The position numbers were made by a program, and so were the translations under genes. This document shows positions 8,851-19,546 of a DNA stretch of 64,000 nucleotides, piece after piece. Source of the stretch: Rhodococcus sp. HNM0569 (GTDB taxonomy: Bacteria; Actinomycetota; Actinomycetes; Mycobacteriales; Mycobacteriaceae); contig NZ_JAASAE010000016.1 in the NCBI RefSeq assembly GCF_012726205.1, forward strand, positions 1 to 64,000. The letters are read 5' to 3'. Position 1 is the first letter of the stretch. Each line of letters opens with the position of its first letter. The notes beneath the pieces are model-generated. The model had not been told where the DNA came from. It saw only the letters and a program-made list of their open reading frames with translations, and ran no database searches.

Positions 8851-9276
8851 TCAGGCGCGGCTCTTTCCTTCGAGTTCCTCGCGCCAGCCGACTTCCTTCT
8901 GGATCCACTCGTTGTCCTGAGGGAAATCTTCGACGCCGCTCACCCGGCGGACCTCGATCTTCGATCCGGGACCGAGCGGCACTCGCTTGGCCCACTCGGC
9001 GGCCTCTTCCTTCGAGGACACTTCGAGCATCCAGAAGCCGTTGAACAGCTCCTTCGTCTCACCGTACGGACCGTCGGTGACGATCGGCGGATCCTCGTCG
9101 AAATCGACGACGAACCCTTCTTCTGCGGGGGTGAGTCCTTCGCCTGCGGCCAGCACTCCGGCCTCGACCAGTTGCTCGTTGAACTTGCCCATCCGGGCGA
9201 TGATCTCCTCGAACGGGACCTCCTTGGCCGCCTCGATCGCCGCATCGCTGTCGCGCATGATCAGCATGTACTTCAT
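8851..9276 (-). CDS. YCII-related DGPF domain protein
   Basis: A 141-residue protein beginning M-K-Y-M-L-I-M and carrying the signature T-D-G-P-Y-G-E-T-K-E near residue 70, followed by F-N-G-F-W-M-L-E-V. This is a ferredoxin-like YCII fold. DGPF proteins are the usual genomic partners and transcriptional targets of ECF42 sigma factors; their biochemical function is not known. ATG 9276 is chosen because the family begins M-K-Y-M, so the longer upstream frame is not credible. It is the first gene of a two-gene operon with the sigma factor. Confidence 0.9.
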   Translation of the reverse strand: MKYMLIMRDSDAAIEAAKEVPFEEIIARMGKFNEQLVEAGVLAAGEGLTPAEEGFVVDFDEDPPIVTDGPYGETKELFNGFWMLEVSSKEEAAEWAKRVPLGPGSKIEVRRVSGVEDFPQDNEWIQKEVGWREELEGKSRA

Positions 9277-9321
9277 CGTCAGCTCCCAGATCTCTCGTTG
9301 TTCGGTCGGTACGTGACATAC

Positions 9322-9348
9322 GTCGAACGAGATCAACAGAAATCGACA
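9322..9348 (-). promoter_or_regulatory. Probable ECF42-dependent promoter
   Basis: On the minus strand TGTCGA (9348-9343) is followed by a 17-base spacer and CGAC (9325-9322), 46 bases before the DGPF ATG. As I recall it, the reported ECF42 consensus is TGTCGA with CG(A/T)C about 16-17 bases later, so the match is complete. It implies that the sigma factor drives its own operon. Confidence 0.65.
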
Positions 9349-9427
9349 CATTCTGTACGGAACTTTCGTGAGCGCCGAACAGATCTCCCGGACTATGAGA
9401 AATCGCAGGTAGAGCGCACCGGCTCGG

Positions 9428-10296
9428 TCAGCCCCTTCTGCCCGGGAGGTCCATGCGCGCCAGACGCCCGGGGTCGACAAGCGATTCGACGGCGACGATC
9501 TTGCCGTCGGCGACCGTGCACGACATGAGTGCGATCGGGCGGCCGGTCGGGCCCCACGCGAGGATGCCGGGTTCTCCGTCGACGCTGACGCGGCGTGCCT
9601 CGACGCGAGCGACGTCGCCGCGCTGGACGGCGGCGAGGACCTCGTTGGGACCGATCACGACCTTGCTGCCGTGCGCGGTGCGGCGCACCCAGATCACCTC
9701 GGGATCGAGAAGTTTCATCAGCGCGTCGAAGTCGCCCTCGCGGGAGGCCGCGAGAAATGCGTCGACGACCTCGCGTCGCTGCCGCTTCTCCCCGGTGGGG
9801 AGTGGACGATCCTGCACCTTGCGCCTGGCGCGGCTCGCGAGCATCTTCGCGGCGTCGGGCGATTTCCCGACGATCGGTCCGATCTCGGCGAACGGGACGG
9901 CGAACATGTCGTGCAACACGAACGCGAGACGTTCCTCCGCCTTCAGGGATTCGAGCACGACCATCATCGCGAGACCGACCGTGTCGGCGCGGCCACCACG
10001 TCGTCCGTGCCTTCGACGTCGTCGGCGACGATCGGGTCGCCGTCCGCCCACGGGTCGAGCATCGACTCGGCCCTCGCGGTGCGACTGCGCAACATGTCGA
10101 TGCAGATGCGTCCGACGACCCGGGTGAGCCAGCCGGCCAGGTTCTCGATCGGTTCCCCGGAGTACCGGGTGAGCCGAAGCCATGTTTCCTGCACCGCGTC
10201 GTCCGCATCGGCGCGTGAACCGAGCGCTCGCATGGCGACCGCGAACAGGCGGGGTCGTTGCCGCTCGAATTCGGCGGCCAGGAGTTGCTCGTCCAT
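9428..10296 (-). pseudogene. ECF41/SigJ-like sigma factor gene with a frameshift
   Basis: The N-terminal third (M-D-E-Q-L-L-A-A-E-F, region 2 with N-L-A-G-W-L-T-R-V-V-G-R-I-C-I-D-M-L-R-S-R) reads in one frame from ATG 10296. The remainder (L-A-F-V-L-H-D-M-F-A-V-P-F region 4, then a SnoaL-like C-terminal domain) reads in another frame to 9428. One missing base near 9988-9994, inside a GC-alternating run, restores a single protein of about 289 residues. The fused SnoaL-like domain is the hallmark of ECF41. The usual D-G-G-G-K motif of that domain is not seen. This is either a true lesion or a sequence error. Confidence 0.8.
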
Positions 10297-10314
10297 GGTG
10301 TTCGCTCCCTTCGC

Positions 10315-10341
10315 TGTTACGTCCGCGCTCGCCGGTTCGTC
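10315..10341 (+). promoter_or_regulatory. ECF41-like promoter toward the DoxX gene
   Basis: TGTTAC (10315-10320), a 17-base spacer and CGTC (10338-10341) lie 50 bases before the DoxX-type ATG. The ECF41 consensus I recall is TGTCAC(A) with CGTC about 16 bases later. It mirrors a matching element on the opposite strand. Confidence 0.5.
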
Positions 10342-10349
10342 ATGAACAT

Positions 10350-10376
10350 GACGCGCCCGGACGGGCGAACGTAACG
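10350..10376 (-). promoter_or_regulatory. ECF41-like promoter toward the sigma gene
   Basis: On the minus strand CGTTAC (10376-10371), a 17-base spacer and CGTC (10353-10350) lie 53 bases before the sigma ATG. The -10 elements of the two divergent promoters form the palindrome CGTCATG-AA-CATGACG, so both transcripts would start from one symmetric region. Confidence 0.5.
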
Positions 10377-10391
10377 AGGAGGGCTACCGTC

Positions 10392-10778
10392 ATGAACACC
10401 GCATTGTGGATTGTCACCGCCGTACTCGCCATCGCGTACGCGATCGGCGGTGCCACCCAGATTCTGCTCCCACGGGACCGTTATCGGGCGCTTGCGGCGA
10501 GTCAGCATTGGGTGGACGAGTTCAGTGCCGCACATATCAAGGCGATCGGCACGATCAAGTTCATCGGGGCTGTCGGGCTCGTGTTGCCCCCGCTGGTCGG
10601 CGTCGCGACCGTACTGTCGCCGCTCGCAGCCTGTGGACTGATGCTGTTCATGGCCGGGGCGGCCACCATCCGGTTCATGCGCAGCGAGTGGGGATACATG
10701 GTCGGCGACGTGCTGTTCCTGGCGGCGTTCGCCTTCGTCGCGTGGGGTCGATTCGATCTGGCTCCGTACGGCAGCTGA
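10392..10778 (+). CDS. DoxX-family four-helix membrane protein
   Basis: A 128-residue protein with four predicted helices and the DoxX-like pattern: N-terminal helix ending Y-A-I-G-G, a charged loop with K-A-I-G-T-I-K-F-I-G, then two more helices and a short tail. GAGGAGG lies 10 bases before the ATG. DoxX-like proteins are small membrane proteins linked in some bacteria to redox stress or quinone-related functions. The gene is divergent from an ECF41-type sigma gene, whose usual targets are small redox or membrane proteins next door. The exact role is unknown. Confidence 0.75.
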   Translation: MNTALWIVTAVLAIAYAIGGATQILLPRDRYRALAASQHWVDEFSAAHIKAIGTIKFIGAVGLVLPPLVGVATVLSPLAACGLMLFMAGAATIRFMRSEWGYMVGDVLFLAAFAFVAWGRFDLAPYGS

Positions 10779-10866
10779 CCGCGCCCCTCGTGAGTGAAAC
10801 CGGCGTGCCTGGACTCGCAAAGTGCTCACGAGGGGTGAGGGGGGCCCGCCGGGTTAGGTCGCAGCG

Positions 10867-11310
10867 GTGAAAACGCTTGTGGCCGCATCCGTGGTCTCGG
10901 TGCTGTGTTTCGTCTCGGTGTGGCTGTTCGTGCTCCCTCAACTGGTGGGTTCTGGGTTGATCGAGCCGGGCCCGCTCGTCGGGGTGATGGTGGTGCTCCC
11001 TACACCGATCGGCTGGGTTGCCGCCTCGGTCGGCGCGGTGGCGGGTGTCGTCGTCCTCGCGCGCCGCACTCGCCGACGGGCATGGCTGCCGTTGCTGCTG
11101 ATGACTATCGGGCACTGCGCGACGCTCCTGCTGGTCTTGGCGATCGTCGTGTGGGCGTTCGCGTTCGCCTCGACAGGATGGGAACTGATCACACTGCCGG
11201 CTTCGCTGATGCTGGGCCAGCTGCCGGTTGCGCTCGGCCTGGTGTGGGACGTGATACTTCGGCGTCGTGGTGTCCGGGCGCACGTCATGCCACGCGACGT
11301 CGGCAGATGA
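10867..11310 (+). CDS. Small four-helix membrane protein, unrecognised
   Basis: A 147-residue protein from GTG 10867 with about four hydrophobic helices (residues 5-28, 38-62, 72-98, 105-128) and an Arg-rich cluster A-R-R-T-R-R-R-A after the second helix, consistent with positive-inside topology. I do not recognise a family. It follows the DoxX gene by 88 bases on the same strand and precedes the DUF899 gene. No ribosome site stronger than a weak purine run is visible before the GTG. Confidence 0.6.
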   Translation: MKTLVAASVVSVLCFVSVWLFVLPQLVGSGLIEPGPLVGVMVVLPTPIGWVAASVGAVAGVVVLARRTRRRAWLPLLLMTIGHCATLLLVLAIVVWAFAFASTGWELITLPASLMLGQLPVALGLVWDVILRRRGVRAHVMPRDVGR

Positions 11311-11386
11311 CGACGGCGGCGATGAATTCCGGGTATGCCTCGAGTCGGAACCGTAGAGGCGTTCGTCCAGCGTCTTTGGAGGCATC

Positions 11387-12070
11387 ATGACCGAGCAGAG
11401 CGCTCTTCCCCCGATCGTCGACCGGCAGACATGGCGGCAGGCTCTCGACGACCTGCGCACGCGCGAGAAAGCTGCGACGCGCGAACTCGACGCCATCGCC
11501 GCGCAGCGGCGGAGGCTTCCGATGGTCGAATTGCCCGACTACACGCTGATCGGTCCGGACGGTCCGATCCGACTGGTCGACGTGTTCGGCGGTCACTCGC
11601 AACTCATCGTCTACAACCACATGTGGGTATACGGCGCCGAGTGGCAGTGCGGCGGGTGCACCAGCCTCACGATGCAGTGGACGCGCCTCGGCATCCTCGA
11701 CAACTACGACGCGCGCTTCGTGATCGTCACCAACGGGCCGATCGACGAGGCGCTTGCGTACAAGGCCAAGGTCGGCAACATGATGGACTGGTACTCGTCG
11801 TCGGAGAGCTCCTTCGGAGCCGACGTCGACTCGCCGCCGGGTGGCGTTTTCGCGATCAACGTCTTCCTCCGCGACGGGAACCGCGTGTTCCGTACCTGGC
11901 ACACCAGCGGTCGGGGTGCGGAACAACTCACCTACACATTCCCTCTGGTCGATCTGCTTCCGTGGGGCCGCCAGGAGGAATGGCAGGACTCGCCCGACGG
12001 CTGGCCCCAGTCGCCCACCTACTCGAAGTGGCTCGATTCTCCCGACGTCGCGCGTCTGTACGGGCCGTAA
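11387..12070 (+). CDS. DUF899 thioredoxin-like protein
   Basis: A 227-residue protein with the DUF899 layout: an N-terminal helix region rich in Arg and Glu (residues 10-45), then a thioredoxin-like fold containing E-W-Q-C-G-G-C-T with Cys88 and Cys91, a V-I-V-T-N-G strand, and the late motif V-F-R-T-W-H-T-S-G-R-G. The CxxC pair suggests thiol redox chemistry, but no substrate is known. An AGGCATC site lies just before ATG 11387. It stands between a small membrane protein gene and a methyltransferase gene on the same strand. Confidence 0.88.
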   Translation: MTEQSALPPIVDRQTWRQALDDLRTREKAATRELDAIAAQRRRLPMVELPDYTLIGPDGPIRLVDVFGGHSQLIVYNHMWVYGAEWQCGGCTSLTMQWTRLGILDNYDARFVIVTNGPIDEALAYKAKVGNMMDWYSSSESSFGADVDSPPGGVFAINVFLRDGNRVFRTWHTSGRGAEQLTYTFPLVDLLPWGRQEEWQDSPDGWPQSPTYSKWLDSPDVARLYGP

Positions 12071-12112
12071 ACCTGTTGCGGCCGGAGGCCGGGGCGGGAG
12101 AGGCTTCGTTGC

Positions 12113-12886
12113 ATGCCTGCCTCCGCCGGTTACGGCCGTCGTGCCGACGCCTACCCCGATCTGGACTACGTCTACGCCCAGTGCAGCGGACCCGGCGGGT
12201 TGCGGCTCGCCGAGCACATGGCCGACGCCATGGAGCTACGGGAGGGTGCAACGCTGGTCGACATCGGCGCCAATCGAGGGTTGCAGACGTGCTTCCTCGC
12301 CAAGGAATACGGGGTCACGGCACTCGCGCTCGATCCGTGGAACGATCGCGAGGACGGCCGTCCGATGGTCGACCACGTCGTCGACAATGCCCGCGAGTGG
12401 GGCGTCGGCCACCGGGTCCTTGCCCTCGGCGCCGGGGTTCCCGATACCAAGCTGGCGACCGGATCGTTCGACTTCGCCTACTCGACGACCGCATTGGAGA
12501 TGATCCGCGCCGTCGAGGGACAGCAGGGCTACCAGGCCGCGCTCCGGGAGATCCACCGGATCCTCGCGCCGGGCGGCGTGTTCGGTCTCGGCGAGCCGAT
12601 GCACCTCGACGTCCCTCTGCCCGACGATCTCCGCCCGTACGTCACGCGCGGCGAATTCTCGTGGGCCGACTGTTTCAGTGACCTCGGAAGCACAGTCGCG
12701 GCCGTCGCCGCGGCGGGTTTCGACATCGTGCAGGCGGAATATGCCACCGATGCCACCGACTGGTGGGACGAGTTCGCGCGTCACGACCCTTTCGCCAAGG
12801 CCGATCCGGAGGGGGATCCCGCCACCCTTCGCGTCGACGCCGGGCGGTGGACGAGCTTCGGCGTCGTCGTCGCACGCAAGCTGTGA
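12113..12886 (+). CDS. Class I SAM-dependent methyltransferase
   Basis: A 257-residue protein. The SAM-binding motif I reads L-V-D-I-G-A-N-R-G (residues 48-56), with an acidic residue at the end of the next strand (A-L-A-L-D-P-W), then F-D-F-A-Y-S-T-T-A-L-E and a motif III-like I-L-A-P-G-G-V-F-G. The substrate cannot be inferred; the protein lacks features of rRNA or DNA methyltransferases and looks like a UbiE/small-molecule type. It ends 21 bases before the 3' end of nuoN on the opposite strand, so the two transcripts converge. Confidence 0.82.
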   Translation: MPASAGYGRRADAYPDLDYVYAQCSGPGGLRLAEHMADAMELREGATLVDIGANRGLQTCFLAKEYGVTALALDPWNDREDGRPMVDHVVDNAREWGVGHRVLALGAGVPDTKLATGSFDFAYSTTALEMIRAVEGQQGYQAALREIHRILAPGGVFGLGEPMHLDVPLPDDLRPYVTRGEFSWADCFSDLGSTVAAVAAAGFDIVQAEYATDATDWWDEFARHDPFAKADPEGDPATLRVDAGRWTSFGVVVARKL

Positions 12887-12907
12887 CGGGCTCGGGCAGG
12901 CGCAGAC

Positions 12908-14491
12908 TCACAGGAACGACGACGCACGTTCGGCGAGATCGAGCAGCGGTTGCGGCAGGATGCCGAGTACGAGCGTGGCGCCGCTGCACGCACCGATCGT
13001 GATCGCGACGCCCGCGCCCGGGATCCGGACGGTGGGGGCGTCGTCGGGGGCGTCGGTGAAGTACATCGCGGCGATCACGCGCATGTAGAACACCGCGGCG
13101 ACGGCGCTGCTCAGCACGCCGACCACGACGAGCACCCATGCGCCGCTGCCGGAGGCGGCACCGAACACCGCGAGCTTCGCGACGAAACCGCTCGTGAGCG
13201 GGATGCCTGCCATCGACAACAGCATGAGCGCGAACACGCCTGCCGCGACGGGTGAGCGACGGCCGAGGCCGGCCCACCGGTCGAGTCCGGTCGCTTCGCT
13301 GCCGTCGGTCTCGCGGACGAGGGTGACGACCGCGAACGCACCGAGCGTCGACAGCGCGTAGGCGAGGAGATAGAACATCGTGGCCGCGGTGCCCGCGTCG
13401 TCGTATGCGACGACGCCGGTGAGAAGGAAGCCGGCATGGGCGATCGACGAGTACGCGAGCATGCGTTTGACGTCGCGCTGCGTGACGGCCGCGACGGCGC
13501 CGACCACCATGCTGAGGATCGCGACCGCCCACAGCACCGGTTCGAGGTCGAGGTGGGCAGGGGGCAGCGCGGTGTGGAACACGCGCAGCAGCGCACCGAA
13601 CGCGGCGACCTTCGTCGCTGCCGCCATGAACCCGGTGACCGGGGTGGGTGCACCCTGGTAGACGTCGGGAACCCACGAATGGAAGGGCACGGCACCGACT
13701 TTGAACAGCAGCCCGACGGTCAGGAGTCCGCCGCCGAGCATCGCGAGCGTCGTGTCGTCGCCGCGGGCGGCCGCCTCGCCGATGCCTGCATACGACAGCG
13801 TGCCCGCGAATCCGTACAGCAGTGCGACGCCGTAGAGGAACACGGCGGACGAGAACGCGCCGAGCAGAAAGTATTTGAGCGCAGCTTCCTGCGAGAGCAG
13901 ACGCCGGTGCCGTGCCATGCCGCACAGCAGGTAGAGCGGCAGCGAGAACACCTCGAGCGCGACGAACAACGTGAGCAGGTCGTCGGACGCCGGGAACAGC
14001 ATCATGCCGCCGACCGCGAACAGGGTCAGCGGAAAGACTTCCGTCTGTACGACACCGGTTTTGGTGGCTTCGCGCTCGGCGACGCTGCCCGGTGCCGTGG
14101 AGGCCTGCGACGTGAACGCCTCCGAGCCACGCGCACCGACTCGCTCGGACACGGCCCCGGCGACTGCGGCAGGCAACCGCGCCGACATCAGCAGCACACC
14201 TGCCGCGGCGGCGACCAGAATCGTGCCCTGCAGAAACAGTGCGGGACCGTCGACGACGACGGAACCGGCGGCGGTGCGTTCGCGGGTACCGGCCAGTGCG
14301 ACGACCGCGGCGAACGCGCAGGCGATTCCCGCGAGCGACAGCGTGAGCTGCACGCCGTACCGGTACCGCCGCGGGGCGAACGCTTCGACGAGCACGCCGA
14401 CGACGGCGACACCGAACACGACGAGCATCGGCGCGAGCGCGGCGTAGTCGATCTGCGGGGACGGCAGGGCGTCCTGAGCGAACACGGTCAT
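12908..14491 (-). CDS. nuoN: NADH-quinone oxidoreductase subunit N
   Basis: A 527-residue antiporter-like membrane subunit of complex I with about 14 helices. The conserved proton-channel residues lie in segments such as L-F-V-A-L-E-V-F-S-L-P-L-Y and F-K-V-G-A-V-P-F-H-S-W-V-P-D, which contain the family Glu and Lys. It is the last gene of the nuo operon, and its ATG overlaps the nuoM stop as ATGA. A loop near residues 120-155 is longer and more charged than in many homologues. Confidence 0.96.
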   Translation of the reverse strand: MTVFAQDALPSPQIDYAALAPMLVVFGVAVVGVLVEAFAPRRYRYGVQLTLSLAGIACAFAAVVALAGTRERTAAGSVVVDGPALFLQGTILVAAAAGVLLMSARLPAAVAGAVSERVGARGSEAFTSQASTAPGSVAEREATKTGVVQTEVFPLTLFAVGGMMLFPASDDLLTLFVALEVFSLPLYLLCGMARHRRLLSQEAALKYFLLGAFSSAVFLYGVALLYGFAGTLSYAGIGEAAARGDDTTLAMLGGGLLTVGLLFKVGAVPFHSWVPDVYQGAPTPVTGFMAAATKVAAFGALLRVFHTALPPAHLDLEPVLWAVAILSMVVGAVAAVTQRDVKRMLAYSSIAHAGFLLTGVVAYDDAGTAATMFYLLAYALSTLGAFAVVTLVRETDGSEATGLDRWAGLGRRSPVAAGVFALMLLSMAGIPLTSGFVAKLAVFGAASGSGAWVLVVVGVLSSAVAAVFYMRVIAAMYFTDAPDDAPTVRIPGAGVAITIGACSGATLVLGILPQPLLDLAERASSFL

Positions 14492-16094
14492 CGGTCACCT
14501 CTTTCCGCAACGGCGGACGCCGGGCCCCCGACGTCGGGCGCCGGATCGTGTTCTCCGATCGTGACGAGCGTGCCCTCGACGGCGGGGGTCACGACATCGA
14601 GGACGGGCCTCGGGAAGAAGCCGAGGACGAGCAGCAGAGCGACGAGCGGTGCGACGACCGCGATCTCGCGTTTGCCGAGGTCGGTGATCGACTCGTTGCC
14701 GTCCTTGACGGGGCCGGTCATGAGCCGCTGGTAGAGCCACAGCACGTACACCGCGGCGAGCACGAGCGCGGTGGACGCGACGACGGCGGCTACCGGATAG
14801 CGCGTGAACGTGCCGATCAGCACGAGGAATTCACTCACGAACGGCGCGAGCCCCGGTAGCGAAAGGGTCGCGAGTCCGGCGATCAGGAAGGTGCCTGCGA
14901 GTACGGGGGCGACCTTGCGTACGCCGCCGAACGCCTCGATCGCGCGGGTTCCGCGCCGCGACACCAGGAATCCGGCGATCAGCATGAGCGCCGCCGTGGA
15001 GATGCCGTGGTTGACCATGTACAGCGTCGACCCGGCCTGGCCCTGACTGGTGAGCGCGAAGATGCCGAGCACGATGAACCCGAAGTGCGACAGCGACGTG
15101 TAGGCGATCAGGCGCATGACGTCGGTCTGGCCGATCGCGAGGATCGCGCCGTACACGATGCTCACGACGGCGAGCGTGAGGATCAACGGCGTGAAGGTGC
15201 GGGTCGCGTCCGGGAACAGGTGCAGGCAGTAGCGCAGCATCGCGAACGTACCGACCTTGTCGACGACGGCCATCATGAGCACGGCGCTCGCCGGCGTCGC
15301 TTCGGCGGCGGCGCCGGGCAGCCACGTGTGCAGCGGCCACAGCGGTGCCTTGACGGCGAACGCGAACATGAAACCCAGGAACAGTGCGTTCGCGACGGCG
15401 GGGTCGAGGTCGAGGGCACCCGACGAGATCGCGGTCGACAGTGCCCGCAGATCGAATGTGCCGCTGTCGAACGGGCTCGACTCGCCCGCGCTCGCGACGT
15501 ACAGGCCGATGACGGCGGCGAGCATCACGAGACCGCCTGCGAGGTTGTACAGCAGGAACTTCGCGGCTGCACGGGCGCGTGGTGCGGCGCCCGCGGCGGG
15601 ACCGAACCCGCCCAGCAGGAAGTACATCGGGATGAGCATCGCCTCGAAGAACACGTAGAACAGCAGGACGTCGAGCGCGAGGAAGGACATCAGGACCATC
15701 GACTCGACGGCGAGGAACAGCGCGACGTACGTGTGGGTCCGCCGGGGCCGCGACGCGTCCTGCTCGGCGGGCACGTCGCGCCACGCCGCGAGCAGCAGGA
15801 TCGGGACGAGTACGACGGTGAGCAGGACCAGCGCGAGCGCGATGCCGTCGAGGCCGAGTGTGTATCCGGTGCCGAACGCCGGTATCCACGAATGCGATTC
15901 GACGAACTGGTACTGCTCCGCTCCCGCCGTGGTGTCGAAGGAGACGGCGAGTCCGGCACCGACGCCGAGGGTCGCGAGGGCGGCCACCAGCGCGACGACC
16001 CGCGCGGCCTGCGGGGCGCGTGCGGGCACGACCGCGGTCGCGACGGCACCCACGAGTGGCAGCACCCACAGGACGGTCAACCAGGGGAAACTCA

Positions 16095-16095
<1 letters not shown>
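14488..16095 (-). CDS. nuoM: NADH-quinone oxidoreductase subunit M
   Basis: A 535-residue antiporter-like membrane subunit that moves protons during quinone reduction. Visible family segments include F-Y-V-F-F-E-A-M-L-I-P-M-Y (key Glu), F-A-V-K-A-P-L-W-P-L-H-T-W-L-P (key Lys) and S-L-S-H-F-G-F-I. The start at 16095 follows from the M-S-F-P-W N-terminus and a one-base overlap with the nuoL stop; the frame extends upstream but inside nuoL. Confidence 0.97.
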
Positions 16096-17975
<1,880 letters not shown>

Positions 17976-17991
17976 GTTCCCCCGATCTTGG

Positions 17992-18291
17992 TCAGTGCCG
18001 CAGCAGGTCGGCGTCGTCGATCGAGGCCGATCGGCGGGAGCGGAAGAGGGTCATGATGATCGCGAGGCCGACGACCACCTCGGCGGCCGCGACGACCATC
18101 GTGAAGAACGCGATGACCTGGCCGTCGAGGTCGGTGTGCATGCGCGCGAACGTGACGAACGCGAGGTTCGTGGCGTTGAGCATGAGCTCGACGCACATGA
18201 ACACGACGATCGCGTTGCGCCGCAACAGCACTCCTGCGGCACCGATCGTGAACAGCACCGCCGACAGGTACAGGTAGTTCTCGGGGTTCAT
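17992..18291 (-). CDS. nuoK: NADH-quinone oxidoreductase subunit K
   Basis: A 99-residue, three-helix membrane subunit. The core [12 protein letters not shown] with its buried Glu matches the family exactly, and the N-terminus [10 protein letters not shown] fits. ATG 18291 overlaps the nuoJ stop as ATGA. It forms part of the E-channel at the junction with NuoH, NuoA and NuoJ. Confidence 0.97.
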   Translation of the reverse strand: MNPENYLYLSAVLFTIGAAGVLLRRNAIVVFMCVELMLNATNLAFVTFARMHTDLDGQVIAFFTMVVAAAEVVVGLAIIMTLFRSRRSASIDDADLLRH

Positions 18292-19016
18292 CTCCGCTCG
18301 ACCTCCCCGAGGGGCAGTTCCGGATTGCCCGAGCCGCCGGTGCGTAGGGTGCGGCTGACCGAGTCGCGCGCGTAGGAGCCGTCGGGGAGCAGCGCGGGCA
18401 TGTCGACCGAGTTGTGCCGCGCGTACACGCCGGGGCTCGGCAGCGGTGTCGGACGGCCCGCGCCGCGGAAACGTGCACGGGACAGCTCGCGTTGGGTCGG
18501 TTTGCGTTCGAAACGTTCGCGATGCGCCAGCAGCATCGCACCGAGTGTCGCGGTGATGAGCAACGCGCCGGTGAGCTCGAAGGCCCACACGTACTGCAGG
18601 AACAGGATCTCCGCGAGCCCCTCGACGTTGCCCGCACCTGCGGCGGGCATGCCCGCACCGGTGTCGGTGACGGTCGCGGCGCCGATACCGCCCGCGAGGA
18701 GAAGGCCGAAACCGATCCCGACGACGACGGCACCGACACGTTGCCCGCGTACGGTTTCCACGAGCGATTCGGCCGAGTCGACGCCGACGAGCATCAGCAC
18801 GAACAGGAAGAGCATCATGACGGCGCCCGTGTACACGACGATCTGGGCGACACCGAGGAACAGTGCGCCCTGCGCGATGTAGAACACGGCCAGCACGATC
18901 ATCGTGGTCGCGAGGAACAGCGCCGAGTAGACGGCCTTGCGCGCGAACACGACTCCGAGCGCGCCCAGGGTCGCGACGACCGCGAGGATCCAGAACTGGA
19001 CGGCCTCCGCGTTCAC
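18288..19016 (-). CDS. nuoJ: NADH-quinone oxidoreductase subunit J
   Basis: A 242-residue membrane subunit with five helices in residues 1-165, including [16 protein letters not shown], the pi-bulge helix of the family. The C-terminal 75 residues are a polar extension rich in Arg, Pro and Gly, as in other actinobacterial NuoJ. I chose GTG 19016, which overlaps the nuoI stop as GTGA; upstream frame lies inside nuoI. Confidence 0.96.
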   Translation of the reverse strand: MNAEAVQFWILAVVATLGALGVVFARKAVYSALFLATTMIVLAVFYIAQGALFLGVAQIVVYTGAVMMLFLFVLMLVGVDSAESLVETVRGQRVGAVVVGIGFGLLLAGGIGAATVTDTGAGMPAAGAGNVEGLAEILFLQYVWAFELTGALLITATLGAMLLAHRERFERKPTQRELSRARFRGAGRPTPLPSPGVYARHNSVDMPALLPDGSYARDSVSRTLRTGGSGNPELPLGEVERR

Positions 19017-19546
19017 GATCGTTCCCCCGTCTCGCCGCCGTCGCCGCAGACGCGTCCGGCGTAGTAGTCCTCGTCGGACGCGCCGTCGGCCATCGGGTGC
19101 GGTGCCGGCGTCATGCCCGGTTCGAGCGGGGCGAGCAGTTGCTGTTTGTCGTAGATGAGGTCGGCGCGGTTGTCGTCGGCCATCTCGTAGTCGTTGGTCA
19201 TGGTGAGCGCGCGGGTGGGGCACGCCTCGATGCACAGGCCGCAGCCGATGCAGCGCAGGTAGTTGATCTGGTAGACGCGGCCGTAGCGTTCACCGGGTGA
19301 GTAGCGTTCGTCGTCGGTGTTGTCGGCGCCCTCGACGTAGATCGCGTCGGCCGGGCACGCCCAGGCGCACAGCTCGCAGCCGATGCATTTCTCGAGGCCG
19401 TCGTCGTAACGGTTGAGTTGGTGCCGCCCGTGGTAGCGCGGCGCCGTCGGCGTCTTGTGCTCGGGATACGACTCGGTGAGCGGCTTCTTGAACATCGTGC
19501 CGAGAGTGACGCCGAAACCGGCTATCGGAGCGAAGAAGTCAGGCAT
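19013..19546 (-). CDS. nuoI: NADH-quinone oxidoreductase subunit I, ferredoxin-type
   Basis: A 177-residue peripheral subunit with two 4Fe-4S motifs: [12 protein letters not shown] and [12 protein letters not shown]. These clusters (N6a, N6b) pass electrons from NuoG toward NuoB. The C-terminal 40 residues are acidic and poorly conserved. The ATG lies 8 bases inside the end of nuoH. Confidence 0.97.
   Translation of the reverse strand: MPDFFAPIAGFGVTLGTMFKKPLTESYPEHKTPTAPRYHGRHQLNRYDDGLEKCIGCELCAWACPADAIYVEGADNTDDERYSPGERYGRVYQINYLRCIGCGLCIEACPTRALTMTNDYEMADDNRADLIYDKQQLLAPLEPGMTPAPHPMADGASDEDYYAGRVCGDGGETGERS

Noticed and set aside
8854-8995. Longer N-terminus of the ECF42 sigma factor up to 8995
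   Set aside because: It overlaps the DGPF gene and adds an Arg-rich stretch with no similarity to the family.
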